A DNA stretch of 12,758 nt from Rhodopirellula sp. (GTDB lineage Bacteria > Planctomycetota > Planctomycetia > Pirellulales > Pirellulaceae), in assembly GCA_002712845.1 (NCBI GenBank), contig PAUV01000060.1:11843-24600 (forward strand), written 5' to 3'. The notes beneath the pieces were generated by a model. That model was not told the DNA's origin, made no database searches, and worked only from the letters and a program-made list of their open reading frames with translations. Of the stretch, positions 1-6,936 are shown one piece after another; within the stretch, counting starts at the first letter, position 1; each line of letters opens with the position of its first letter. The position numbers and the translations under genes are program-made.

Positions 1-1277
1 TTAGGCTCGAGCACCTCGCACCCAACCCACGGTTGAAGCACTTTGGGTACGCTGATGCGACCATCTGGGAGCTGATGATTTTCGAGGATGGCGATCATGG
101 CTCGCCCTGTCGCAACTGCGGTCCCATTCAACGTATGCACAAATTCAGTGCCTTTCTGTCCCGTTTTCTTGGACCTGACTCCTAAACGTCTTGCTTGGTA
201 ATCCGTGCAGTTACTTGTACTCGTGACTTCACCCCAAGCACCACCGTCACCACGCCCTGGCATCCACGCTTCGAGATCAAACTTTCGGTAAGCCGGCCCA
301 CCAAGATCGCCCGTAGCGGTATCGATCACGCGATAGGGAACTTCCAACGCATCAAAGATTTCACACTCATAGTCACGCATTTTCAGATGCATCTGGTCAC
401 TGGACTCTGCTGACGCGAACGCAAACATCTCGACTTTCGTGAACTGGTGAACGCGGTACAGCCCTTTCGTGGCTCGTCCAGCTGCCCCAGCTTCGGTTCG
501 GAAACAATGGCTCAATCCACAAAGCAGGACCGGTAATTGGTCCGCATCAAGTGTTTGTCCAGCCAGCATTCCTCCAAGAGTAATCTCTGCGGTACCAACC
601 AAATTCAGTTCCGAATTTTCGACGCTGTAGATCTGGGTTTCTGGACCGCGTGGGGTAAAACCAATCCCCTTAAGAATGGAAGTAAGTGCCAGATCGGGAG
701 TTGTAATGGGTGTGAATCCCTGATCAGCCAAAAAGCTGATGGCGTAATGCTGCAACGCTAAATCAAGTCGCACAGCGGCATTTTTCAAATAGTAAAATCC
801 AGCTCCTGCGACTCTGGCACCTGCCTCAAAGTCGAACAGATCGTGCTTCGTTCCCAGTTCAACATGATCGAGCGTGTCAAAGTCGAAATTTGGCTTGGGT
901 GTTTTCCCGAACGAAATCTCCTTCGCATCATCCTCACCACCGGTGGGCACATCAGGATGCGTCATGTTGGGAATTGCAGATTGCAGATCAATGATCTTGG
1001 CGTCAAGTTGGTCCCGTTCCCGCTGCACAGTCTCCTTTTGCAGCCTGAGTTCACGCCCTTTCTCGATCAATTCATTACGTTGATCGGCATTTTCCGCCTT
1101 AGGGATTTGCTTGCTGGTTTCGTTCGCTTGGCGGTTGAGTTCTTCCGCAAGCTTCAGCTTTTCCAACCGCTCACTTTCCAACGAAACGATCTGGTCTATG
1201 TCGCAAGAGACACCACGCCGCTGGCAATTCTCGCGGACCTGATCCACGTTTTGAATGATAAATTTTCGATCGAGCAT
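1..1277 (-). CDS. serS: Seryl-tRNA synthetase (C-terminal end cut by window edge)
   Basis: Charges tRNA-Ser with serine in the cytoplasm; class II aminoacyl-tRNA synthetase. The minus-strand frame from ATG at 1275-1277 is open for 425 codons to the left edge, where the stop is not reached; 425 residues is about the usual full length, so only a few residues are probably missing. The N-terminus (MLDRKFIIQNVDQVREN) is followed by a charged, Leu/Glu-rich stretch at about residues 30-110 that fits the antiparallel coiled-coil arm binding tRNA. The active site shows TAEI at 229-232, motif 2 with FRTEAG starting at F259, and motif 3 NGTAVATGR starting at N384. No frameshift was found on tracing the frame. 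It lies 15 nt downstream of the M20 peptidase gene on the same strand and is probably co-transcribed with it. No strong Shine-Dalgarno sequence precedes the start. Confidence 0.96.
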   Translation of the reverse strand, partial: MLDRKFIIQNVDQVRENCQRRGVSCDIDQIVSLESERLEKLKLAEELNRQANETSKQIPKAENADQRNELIEKGRELRLQKETVQRERDQLDAKIIDLQSAIPNMTHPDVPTGGEDDAKEISFGKTPKPNFDFDTLDHVELGTKHDLFDFEAGARVAGAGFYYLKNAAVRLDLALQHYAISFLADQGFTPITTPDLALTSILKGIGFTPRGPETQIYSVENSELNLVGTAEITLGGMLAGQTLDADQLPVLLCGLSHCFRTEAGAAGRATKGLYRVHQFTKVEMFAFASAESSDQMHLKMRDYECEIFDALEVPYRVIDTATGDLGGPAYRKFDLEAWMPGRGDGGAWGEVTSTSNCTDYQARRLGVRSKKTGQKGTEFVHTLNGTAVATGRAMIAILENHQLPDGRISVPKVLQPWVGCEVLEP

Positions 1278-1292
1278 AGATCACTTCGTGAG

Positions 1293-2669
1293 TTAGTTAA
1301 GTTTACCGATTTCGTCCCACAGCATGGCTGAGGCACGAATGCCTCGATGGTAGTCTTCTACCCGGAACTTCTCATTAGGACTATGGGCGTTGTCGTCGGA
1401 CAATCCCCATCCGAGTAACAGACAATCACATCCGAGCACTTCTTGGAAGCGGGTGACGATAGGAATCGAGCCTCCTTCGCGGATCAGCACAGGCAAAACA
1501 CCAAAAGCTGACTCGATGGCGGCATTCGCCGCATGAACGAAACGGCTGTCAGTTGCCGCCAGCATTCCTGGTGCTCCATGATCTGCCTCCAACTTCCATT
1601 TCACGCCGGCAGGACAATGATTCTCGAGATGTTGTTCAACGGCGGCAGTCACTTCACGTGGATCCTGATCTGGCACGAGTCGAAAACTGAATTTCGCCTT
1701 GGCTTTAGCAGGAATGATTGTCTTGACCCCCTCGCCTTGGTGTCCAGAGGTAAGACCATTGACATCGAAGGTAGGCCGGGCCCAGCGCCGTTCATCAGTG
1801 GTGTAACCATGCTCCCCGGCAAGCTTGTCGACACCAATCGCAGATGCAAATTCAGGATCATTCTGTGGCAATTCAGCCCATTGGTCACGCTCCTCCTGAC
1901 TCAATTCTCGGACTTTGTCGTAATAGCCGGGGATTTGTATTCGTCCCTGTCCATCAATCATGCTGCCCAGCAACTGACACAGTGCAATCGCCGGGTTCAT
2001 CACGGCTCCCCCGAAAGATCCACTATGGAGATCCTGGCTCGGTCCATTCACCGTCAGCTCGTAAGTAGCAATTCCTCTAAGGCCGTATGTGATCGCAGGT
2101 TGCCCGTCGGAATACTGCCCGCTGTCGCTAATCACCACGCAATCGCAAGCGAGTTTCCCCCCCAATTCAGGCAGCATTCGCTCCAGATTTTCACTACCAA
2201 CCTCTTCTTCACCTTCGATCAAAAACTTGACCTGTAATGGAAGAGGCTGCCCACTAGCGAGCCAGTCACAGACACTTTGAACATGAGTCAGCACCTGTCC
2301 TTTGTCATCCGTGGCGCCTCGGGCGTACACATTCCCATCGCGAATGGTCGGCTCAAATGGTCCGTTGACCCACTCATCGAGTGGTTCAACCGGCTGAACG
2401 TCATAGTGTCCATAAACCAAAACAACGGGAGCACCCTCAATTTTTGGCGACTCCGCATAAACCATCGGGTGCCCCTGGGTTGGCAAAATTTCGACCGCAA
2501 GCCCAGCCTGTTCCAGCTTCTCGGCTACCCAAGTTGCTGCCTGTTTTACCTCATTAACACGGGTACTATCGCTGCTGACACTCGGAATCCGCAGCCATTC
2601 GACCAATTCTGCGAGGTGTCGAGGAGCGGATTCTGCGAGTTGACCCAATAAATCTTTGGAAGTGGTCAT
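1293..2669 (-). CDS. M20 family metallopeptidase / dipeptidase (carnosinase-like)
   Basis: A 458-aa zinc metallopeptidase of the M20 family, resembling the dipeptidase/carnosinase-like branch (PRK08201 type), which cleaves dipeptides or related amide bonds in the cytoplasm. The metal-site and catalytic pattern is complete: H88 and D90 in YGHYDVQP, bridging D121 in GATDDKG, catalytic and metal Glu in IEGEEEVGS (E154, E155), D182 in ISDSGQ, H215 in the dimerisation domain (LHSGSFGG), and the last metal His H429 in DNAHSPNEKF. There is no signal peptide or membrane segment. It is the first gene of a likely two-gene transcript with serS. It diverges from clpS across a 146-bp spacer containing an inverted repeat. 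The exact substrate cannot be told from sequence; an acylase or succinyl-diaminopimelate role is less likely given the carnosinase-like length and motifs. Confidence 0.93.
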   Translation of the reverse strand: MTTSKDLLGQLAESAPRHLAELVEWLRIPSVSSDSTRVNEVKQAATWVAEKLEQAGLAVEILPTQGHPMVYAESPKIEGAPVVLVYGHYDVQPVEPLDEWVNGPFEPTIRDGNVYARGATDDKGQVLTHVQSVCDWLASGQPLPLQVKFLIEGEEEVGSENLERMLPELGGKLACDCVVISDSGQYSDGQPAITYGLRGIATYELTVNGPSQDLHSGSFGGAVMNPAIALCQLLGSMIDGQGRIQIPGYYDKVRELSQEERDQWAELPQNDPEFASAIGVDKLAGEHGYTTDERRWARPTFDVNGLTSGHQGEGVKTIIPAKAKAKFSFRLVPDQDPREVTAAVEQHLENHCPAGVKWKLEADHGAPGMLAATDSRFVHAANAAIESAFGVLPVLIREGGSIPIVTRFQEVLGCDCLLLGWGLSDDNAHSPNEKFRVEDYHRGIRASAMLWDEIGKLN

Positions 2670-2707
2670 TACGTTAAAGCCTTGACGTTTTATTCAATTC
2701 GGGACTG

Positions 2708-2721
2708 CCGATGGGCATCGG
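2708..2721. repeat. 14-bp inverted repeat in the M20/clpS divergent spacer
   Basis: CCGATG-GG-CATCGG is a perfect dyad with 6-bp arms and a 2-bp centre. It lies 38 bp upstream of the M20 start and 94 bp upstream of clpS. A TACAAT hexamer (2729-2734) that could be a plus-strand -10 box starts 8 bp downstream of it, but no good -35 box is seen at normal spacing. The dyad position would suit an operator serving one or both divergent genes. That role is inference. Confidence 0.3.
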
Positions 2722-2815
2722 TTCGCGCTACAATATACGCGCTTCGCTGTGGGGGAGAATCACCGGTCTTTTCCCAGCGATCTGTCGGGTTGAAACGAAA
2801 GGAGCATGATCTGCA

Positions 2816-3160
2816 ATGGCTGATCAGCAAACAGCGGTGGCCGACCCTCAAATCGGCACCGAAAAACAACAAAAAAAACGCCCCAAGAAGCAACCTCGCT
2901 TCCACGTCATTCTTTGGGATGATTCTGATCACAGTTACGATTATGTCGTTCTGATGATGAAGCAGGTCTTCAGGCACCCAATCGAAACTGGTTTTCAGAT
3001 CGCAAAGGAAGTCGACTCCGGCGGCCGCGCGATCTGTTTGACCACCACGCTTGAACATGCCGAGCTTAAAAGAGAGCAGATTCACTCATTTGGTAAAGAT
3101 GACCTGATTGCTCGATGCAAAGGCAGCATGTCGGCAACCATCGAGCCCGTCCACGAGTAA
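2816..3160 (+). CDS. clpS: ATP-dependent Clp protease adaptor protein ClpS (divergent)
   Basis: ClpS binds the N-domain of ClpA/ClpC and delivers N-degron substrates to the Clp protease. The 114-aa protein has a Lys-rich disordered N-terminus (residues 17-25) and then the ClpS fold: PRFHVILWDD at 27-36, the helix with YVVLMMKQVF, GGRAICLTT around residue 70, and LEHAELKREQIHSFG near the end. GGAG at 2801-2804 precedes the ATG by 11 nt and supports this start. Compared with the E. coli pattern (NDDYTPMEF and AVHYQGKAIC), the pocket positions read D35, D36, S37, Y41 and D67, so the usual Asn, gatekeeper Met and His are changed. Codons 19-21 contain an A8 run (2871-2878). The mtaB gene starts 10 nt after the stop, so the two genes probably share a transcript. 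Confidence 0.9.
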   Translation: MADQQTAVADPQIGTEKQQKKRPKKQPRFHVILWDDSDHSYDYVVLMMKQVFRHPIETGFQIAKEVDSGGRAICLTTTLEHAELKREQIHSFGKDDLIARCKGSMSATIEPVHE

Positions 3161-3170
3161 TTCCGGCTGC

Positions 3171-4538
3171 ATGAACGCTAAACTTCGCGTCGCGACCTTA
3201 GGTTGCAAAGTAAATCAATATGAGACGGAATTGGTCCGGCAAGGGCTGCAGCGAGTCGGCTACACCGACTGTGAAAGCTCAGAAAAAGCAGATGTTTGTA
3301 TCGTCAACACCTGCACAGTCACGTCCGAGGGTGACTCCAAAAGCCGACAGGTAGTTCGTAGACTCAACCGGCAGAATCCAGACGCCAAGATTGTTGTGAT
3401 GGGTTGCTACGCAACACGTGCACCACAGGAAGTGGCTGAACTACCCGGCGTTGCCGAAGTGGTGACGGACAAACGCGAATTGCCCGATCTTATGTCACGC
3501 TTCGGCGTCATAGATGTCCCCACAGGTCTCGATGGGTTCTCTGGTCGCCACCGTGCCTACGTCAAAGTTCAGGATGGCTGTTTGCTGCGTTGCAGTTACT
3601 GCATCATTCCCCATGTCCGACCTAAACTGACAAGCCGCCCCCATCAACATATCGTCGATGAAGTCAGCCGCCTGACGGGGGCCGGACACCGTGAAGTGGT
3701 GCTGACTGGAATCCACTTGGGGCATTATGGAGTCGATTGGAACCGCAACAAACCTAAAGAGGAATGGATCCGCTTGGCACACTTACTGCGGGATCTGTGT
3801 GAGTTGCCTGGAGAGTTCCGAATCAGACTCAGCAGCATTGAAGCCACAGAGGTCACGCGAGAACTGATCTCAGTGATGCAGGATCACACAAATCGGATCG
3901 TGCCGCACCTTCACCTTTGTTTGCAAAGTGGTAGCGATTCTGTACTGAGACGCATGAGACGGCGATGGGGAACGCGAATGTTCCTGGATCGCTGCCAAAT
4001 GCTGAAAGAATCGCTAGACAAACCAGCCATCACAACTGACGTGATTGCCGGTTTCCCGGGCGAGACCGAGGAAGAATTTGAGCAAACGCTGACGACGTGC
4101 CAACAGGCAGGGTTCTCAAAAATCCATGCATTTCCATTCAGTCCGCGACGAGGCACTCCCGCTGCTGACATGCCAGACCAGATTCCCAAGCAGGTCCGCA
4201 GCGAGCGTGTCAAACGTCTGACGGTGTTAGAAAAAGAACTTCGAAAAGAGTATTACCAGCAGCTAATCGGATGCGAGCTTGAGCTGCTCGTGGAATCGTC
4301 GAGAGATCTGGTAGGTATCGATAAACGTGGCATGCTTGTTGGTGATCCCTGTGAGAACATGGCTGGATCGCCAACCGATCGACTGCTACGCGGTACCACC
4401 TGCCGCTATGCTCCGGGTGAGTTGATGGTGCCAACCTCTGCAGAACCCAGTACCCATTCGCTAAACGTGGGCGACCTTCTGCCCGTACGTATCACCGATG
4501 CGTTAGACGAGAAACTGATCGTCAGTCTACCCGGTTAA
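3171..4538 (+). CDS. mtaB: tRNA t6A37 C2-methylthiotransferase MtaB (MiaB-like radical SAM)
   Basis: Converts N6-threonylcarbamoyladenosine at tRNA position 37 to its 2-methylthio form (ms2t6A), a radical-SAM reaction needing two [4Fe-4S] clusters. The product is 455 aa. The N-terminal methylthiotransferase domain carries the auxiliary-cluster cysteines C12 (LGCKVNQYE), C48 (NTCTVT) and C79 (MGCYATR). The radical SAM domain has C137, C141 and C144 in CLLRCSYC, followed by LTGIHLGHYG, RIRLSSIE, HLCLQSGS and AGFPGETEEEF. A C-terminal region of about 60-90 residues fits the TRAM RNA-binding domain. NTCTVT and LGCKVNQYE favour MtaB over MiaB or RimO. The frame extends upstream to a TTG at 3108 inside clpS, but the family N-terminus begins at the ATG at 3171. 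The ATG has no clear Shine-Dalgarno sequence, consistent with coupling to clpS. Confidence 0.93.
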   Translation: MNAKLRVATLGCKVNQYETELVRQGLQRVGYTDCESSEKADVCIVNTCTVTSEGDSKSRQVVRRLNRQNPDAKIVVMGCYATRAPQEVAELPGVAEVVTDKRELPDLMSRFGVIDVPTGLDGFSGRHRAYVKVQDGCLLRCSYCIIPHVRPKLTSRPHQHIVDEVSRLTGAGHREVVLTGIHLGHYGVDWNRNKPKEEWIRLAHLLRDLCELPGEFRIRLSSIEATEVTRELISVMQDHTNRIVPHLHLCLQSGSDSVLRRMRRRWGTRMFLDRCQMLKESLDKPAITTDVIAGFPGETEEEFEQTLTTCQQAGFSKIHAFPFSPRRGTPAADMPDQIPKQVRSERVKRLTVLEKELRKEYYQQLIGCELELLVESSRDLVGIDKRGMLVGDPCENMAGSPTDRLLRGTTCRYAPGELMVPTSAEPSTHSLNVGDLLPVRITDALDEKLIVSLPG

Positions 4539-4618
4539 AGCTGCGGGAAGCAGTATCGATGCTAACTGCAGCAACGATGTGCACAGCGATAAATCAGGGT
4601 GATAGAAGGTGCGAAAGC

Positions 4619-5179
4619 CTAGCGGTCAAACCCGTTGGCACGCATTTTTTCCCTCGCTCTGGTGAGGACTGGCCCGATACTGTTGACGGCAAGACCAGTT
4701 GCTTGACTGATCTCATCGTAAGATTTTCCGTCCAGATGGTACATGCGAACAATCGCAACCTCGCGTTCATCAAGCTGAGACAACAGCTTATGAACTTCCT
4801 CTGTATCTTCCATGCGTTTGAGCAATTGATCATCAACAACAGGTGGCTCAGGTGGACTGGCCACTGCCACATGCTGCTTTCCCTGATTCAACCTGCGAAC
4901 GATGACACGACGCGAGATTACAGTCAGATAGGTGGCCAAGGAACAGTTGCGACGGAATTTTCGCAGGACCGAAAAATCATCCGCAATCAAAACCAGAAAA
5001 ACCTCCGCAACGAGGTCATCGCGACTGGCCTGATCCAGCTTGATTCCGCGTGACGCTGCCACATGGTTGGCGACGTGGATGACCAATCCAAGAAATCGGT
5101 CTACAAAATTCTGCCAAGCTCGAGGTGCCCGATCGAGGCAACACTGCAAAAGCTCGCGATCGAAATCGGAAAGACTCAC
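4619..5179 (-). CDS. ECF-type RNA polymerase sigma-70 family factor
   Basis: An alternative sigma factor directing RNA polymerase to a specific promoter set. With the GTG at 5177-5179 the protein has 186 aa and begins SLSDFDRELLQCCLD, the N-terminus I recognise for a planctomycete sigma family. Region 2 is visible as AWQNFVDRFLGLVIHVANH through DDLVAEVFLVLIADDF and SLATYLTVISRRVIVRRL. Region 4 is visible as LLSQLDEREVAIVRMYHLDG plus a helix-turn-helix (YDEISQATGLAVNSIGPVLTRAREKMR). The frame continues 44 codons upstream to another GTG at 5311, but those residues show no recognisable domain. No anti-sigma factor gene is adjacent. A perfect 14-bp dyad sits 8 nt before the chosen start. Its nearest downstream neighbour on the other strand (mtaB) converges on it, with no clear terminator in the 80-bp gap. 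Confidence 0.87.
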   Translation of the reverse strand: MSLSDFDRELLQCCLDRAPRAWQNFVDRFLGLVIHVANHVAASRGIKLDQASRDDLVAEVFLVLIADDFSVLRKFRRNCSLATYLTVISRRVIVRRLNQGKQHVAVASPPEPPVVDDQLLKRMEDTEEVHKLLSQLDEREVAIVRMYHLDGKSYDEISQATGLAVNSIGPVLTRAREKMRANGFDR

Positions 5180-5187
5180 GCCAAAAT

Positions 5188-5201
5188 TTCCAATATTGGA
5201 A
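5188..5201. repeat. Perfect 14-bp palindrome next to the sigma factor start
   Basis: TTCCAATATTGGAA is identical to its own reverse complement. It ends 8 nt upstream of the GTG start of the sigma factor (5179, minus strand), covering the place where a ribosome binding site would be. A regulator-binding site is possible (inference). Confidence 0.35.
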
Positions 5202-5324
5202 CTGAATGGCTGCGAGAAACTCAGCCGAGTGAAAACAATTCTGCCAGAACCAATCCTATCCGCAGAAGCTGTATTGCACTTCCCACGCAGCCAGATTTGG
5301 TACCCCGACACACTTCATAGTAGG

Positions 5325-5338
5325 TGCGACGGGTCGCA
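5325..5338. repeat. 14-bp inverted repeat in the sigma factor upstream region
   Basis: TGCGAC-GG-GTCGCA has perfect 6-bp arms. The right arm GTCGCA is immediately repeated at 5339-5344, so two alternative pairings with the left arm are possible. It lies 146 bp upstream of the sigma factor GTG. An operator or short hairpin role is inference. Confidence 0.3.
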
Positions 5339-5487
5339 GTCGCAACCATTCGAAGATATCAGGGCAAAATCCCCCCATCTGGTGATGACCAACTCTTCGT
5401 TTCAATAGGCAAACAACTTCTGCAGCAAAATTTTTTGTGATCTGGATTTTAGGGAGTTACAGAAACAGTTTTCGGAAATGCGACGTA

Positions 5488-5501
5488 TCCGTCATGACGG
5501 A
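5488..5501. repeat. Perfect 14-bp palindrome overlapping the putative old start of the pseudogene
   Basis: TCCGTCATGACGGA equals its reverse complement. Its centre falls on the ATG at 5494-5496, which is the best candidate for the original start codon of the decayed cyclic-di-GMP gene. It may be an operator remnant or a coincidence. Confidence 0.3.
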
Positions 5502-6856
5502 CATAAGCTGTACAGATTCCCCGCGCAGCAGCGATACCGAGGACCAACCCTCGATCGAGGCTATCTAAGCGGGGCAACAACGTGTGGGGCGTTTATTGGT
5601 GGGCTTACAGCGGGCCGCACCCTGATCATCAGGCCCTGAAAACTCGGCAGAGAGAATTCGAGAATGAATTGGCAGTCGTCCGTCTGGACATGGCCGCCTC
5701 GTTTTTTCAGAAGTTGAGGACCAAACATGCCCCAACGACAGCACATTGCCTGCGTGTCGCCATCAGCTGCTCAGGGTGGACAGAATGGATGGGTGTGGAC
5801 AATGCGGCTCGCGATCGTGTCGAAGTGGCCACCCTGCTTCACAACATCGGAAAAATCGGAATCCCGGACCGGATCCTCCGAAAGCCAGGCAAACGAACCG
5901 TCGACGAGCAACTGATCATGGACACATCCGTTCAGCATGGTCTGTGAATTTTGCGTGGCTGCACATCCGACACGGCATTGCTTGAAATTTTTTTCGCATG
6001 TCCACAGCTGCTACGAAGGACACCGCGAGAGCGACGGACCTTCTGATAATTCGCTTCCACTCGGATCGTGGATGCTCAGTATTGCCGATGCGTTCGACTC
6101 GATGACAATGGACTCGTTCTATCGCAGAGCGATGATCTGGTCGTCAGATATGGCGGAGAAGATTTTCTTTTATTGGCAGCCAACTGCGATAATGCACCGG
6201 CAGCCGGACGAGCAGAAAATATCCGCCAAGCACTGGAGAACACTTCGATTGCAAGTGTGGGCGGTGACGCCGTCACTGCCAGCTCTCGGGTCACAGAATT
6301 CCAGTCGGCGATACGCATGAGCGATTTTGGCACTAGCGGAACGAGTTCTTCTGAAAGCCATGGACAATGGTCGCAATCGGGTGAGTCAACTCGGATCTGG
6401 CAGCGTGGCGATTCCCCGACAAACAGCCCCCAAGCGAGGATGGAAAGGCTGGTTCGAAACACAGATTCAATCCGGGAAACATGAATTTGATGTGGTGACA
6501 CGTGTCCCGATTGACTTGGCAATAAAAAAGTTGCGAGGTCTCACTGCGGATCATCAGGCGGAGATCATCCGAATTGAAGAGAACCACGTGTCCCTGCGTC
6601 TGAATGCCATGCCGCAGCAAGCTGGTCGGCGTTGCGATGACCAACAAATTTCGCTACGCGTCGAGACGACACTGAGTGAAGCCACCATTGAGAATGCAAC
6701 AGCTGTCCCCCCAGCAAGACCAACGTGCTTATCTCGCTGCAGCCTATTCGTAATCGAGATCGCCGAAATGCGGCCCTAAAAGCGTGCTGCAAGCAGGTTC
6801 AGGAGAGTCTGAAAAGCTATCTGATGGGCGAGATTCTAGACAACACAGCGGGTTAA
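5494..6856 (+). pseudogene. Decayed HD(-GYP)/GGDEF cyclic-di-GMP signalling protein
   Basis: Remnants of one multidomain gene lie in order in shifting frames. From 5582 (possibly ATG 5494, with one extra base near 5561-5566) the protein reads VWGVYWWAYSGPHP, ELAVVRLDMAASFFQ and then an HD-type phosphohydrolase segment, RVEVATLLHNIGKIGIPDRIL. A TGA at 5945-5947 interrupts it while homology continues in the same frame (ILRGCTSDTALLEIF). A T7 run at 5988-5994 shifts to HVHSCYEGHRES and ADAFDSMTMDSFYRRAM. At 6129-6135 the text jumps into the late GGDEF domain (DDLVVRYGGEDF; motif at 6152-6166), so any linker or PAS part and the front of GGDEF are gone. Two single-base losses near 6304-6308 and 6322-6327 lead to ERVLLKAMDNGRNRVSQLGSG and a C-terminal region (KKLRGLTADHQAEIIRIEENHVSLRL starts at about 6519). 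A shift at the C6 run 6707-6712 leads to SLQPIRNRDRR and the TAA at 6854. Sequencing error could explain the homopolymer shifts but not the deletion. Confidence 0.85.
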
Positions 6857-6936
6857 CCTCTTGCGATCGCTAGCCGGCCCGCTATCGTTCTGTGAAAGAT
6901 TTTCAATCCGCCCCGCATACGGAGTTGTCTAACGTT

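Larger units (their letters stand above)
5180..5493. other. Non-coding spacer between sigma factor and pseudogene, dyad-rich
   Basis: No convincing gene is seen here. The stretch lies between the divergent starts of the ECF sigma factor (minus) and the decayed cyclic-di-GMP gene (plus), so it should hold their promoters. It contains perfect dyads at 5188-5201 and 5325-5338, and a third at 5488-5501 on its right border. It also has an AT-rich patch around 5428-5455 with a T6 run. I could not assign a convincing -35/-10 pair. If the sigma factor used the GTG at 5311, the left 130 bp would be coding. Confidence 0.5.

Noticed and set aside
1..5. TTA at the window start as the serS stop codon
   Set aside because: The bases read TAA on the minus strand but are out of frame with the ATG at 1277; the in-frame last codon is at 3-5, so the stop lies outside the window and no frameshift is needed.
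843..1331. A 162-codon plus-strand open frame opposite serS
   Set aside because: It is antisense to the coiled-coil and catalytic start of seryl-tRNA synthetase, shows no domain, and is explained as a shadow of that gene.
1533..2237. A 234-codon plus-strand open frame opposite the M20 peptidase
   Set aside because: It lies fully antisense to a gene with a complete M20 catalytic set and has no recognisable motif.
2871..2878. A8 run in clpS as a programmed slippage site
   Set aside because: No extended product in the alternative frame makes sense and the run encodes part of a natural Lys-rich tail.
2690..3085. A 131-codon minus-strand open frame over clpS
   Set aside because: ClpS on the plus strand has family motifs and a ribosome binding site; the minus frame has none.
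3108..3170. Upstream TTG start for mtaB
   Set aside because: It would overlap clpS and add 21 residues before the conserved MiaB/MtaB N-terminus; the ATG at 3171 fits the family.
5478..5636. A 52-codon plus-strand frame starting at ATG 5478
   Set aside because: It overlaps the start of the pseudogene in another frame and matches nothing; the frame-2 text has clear homology-like features.
6864..6871. GCGATCGC palindrome before the superoxide dismutase gene
   Set aside because: It is a single short copy and a common 8-mer in GC-rich DNA; nothing links it to regulation here.
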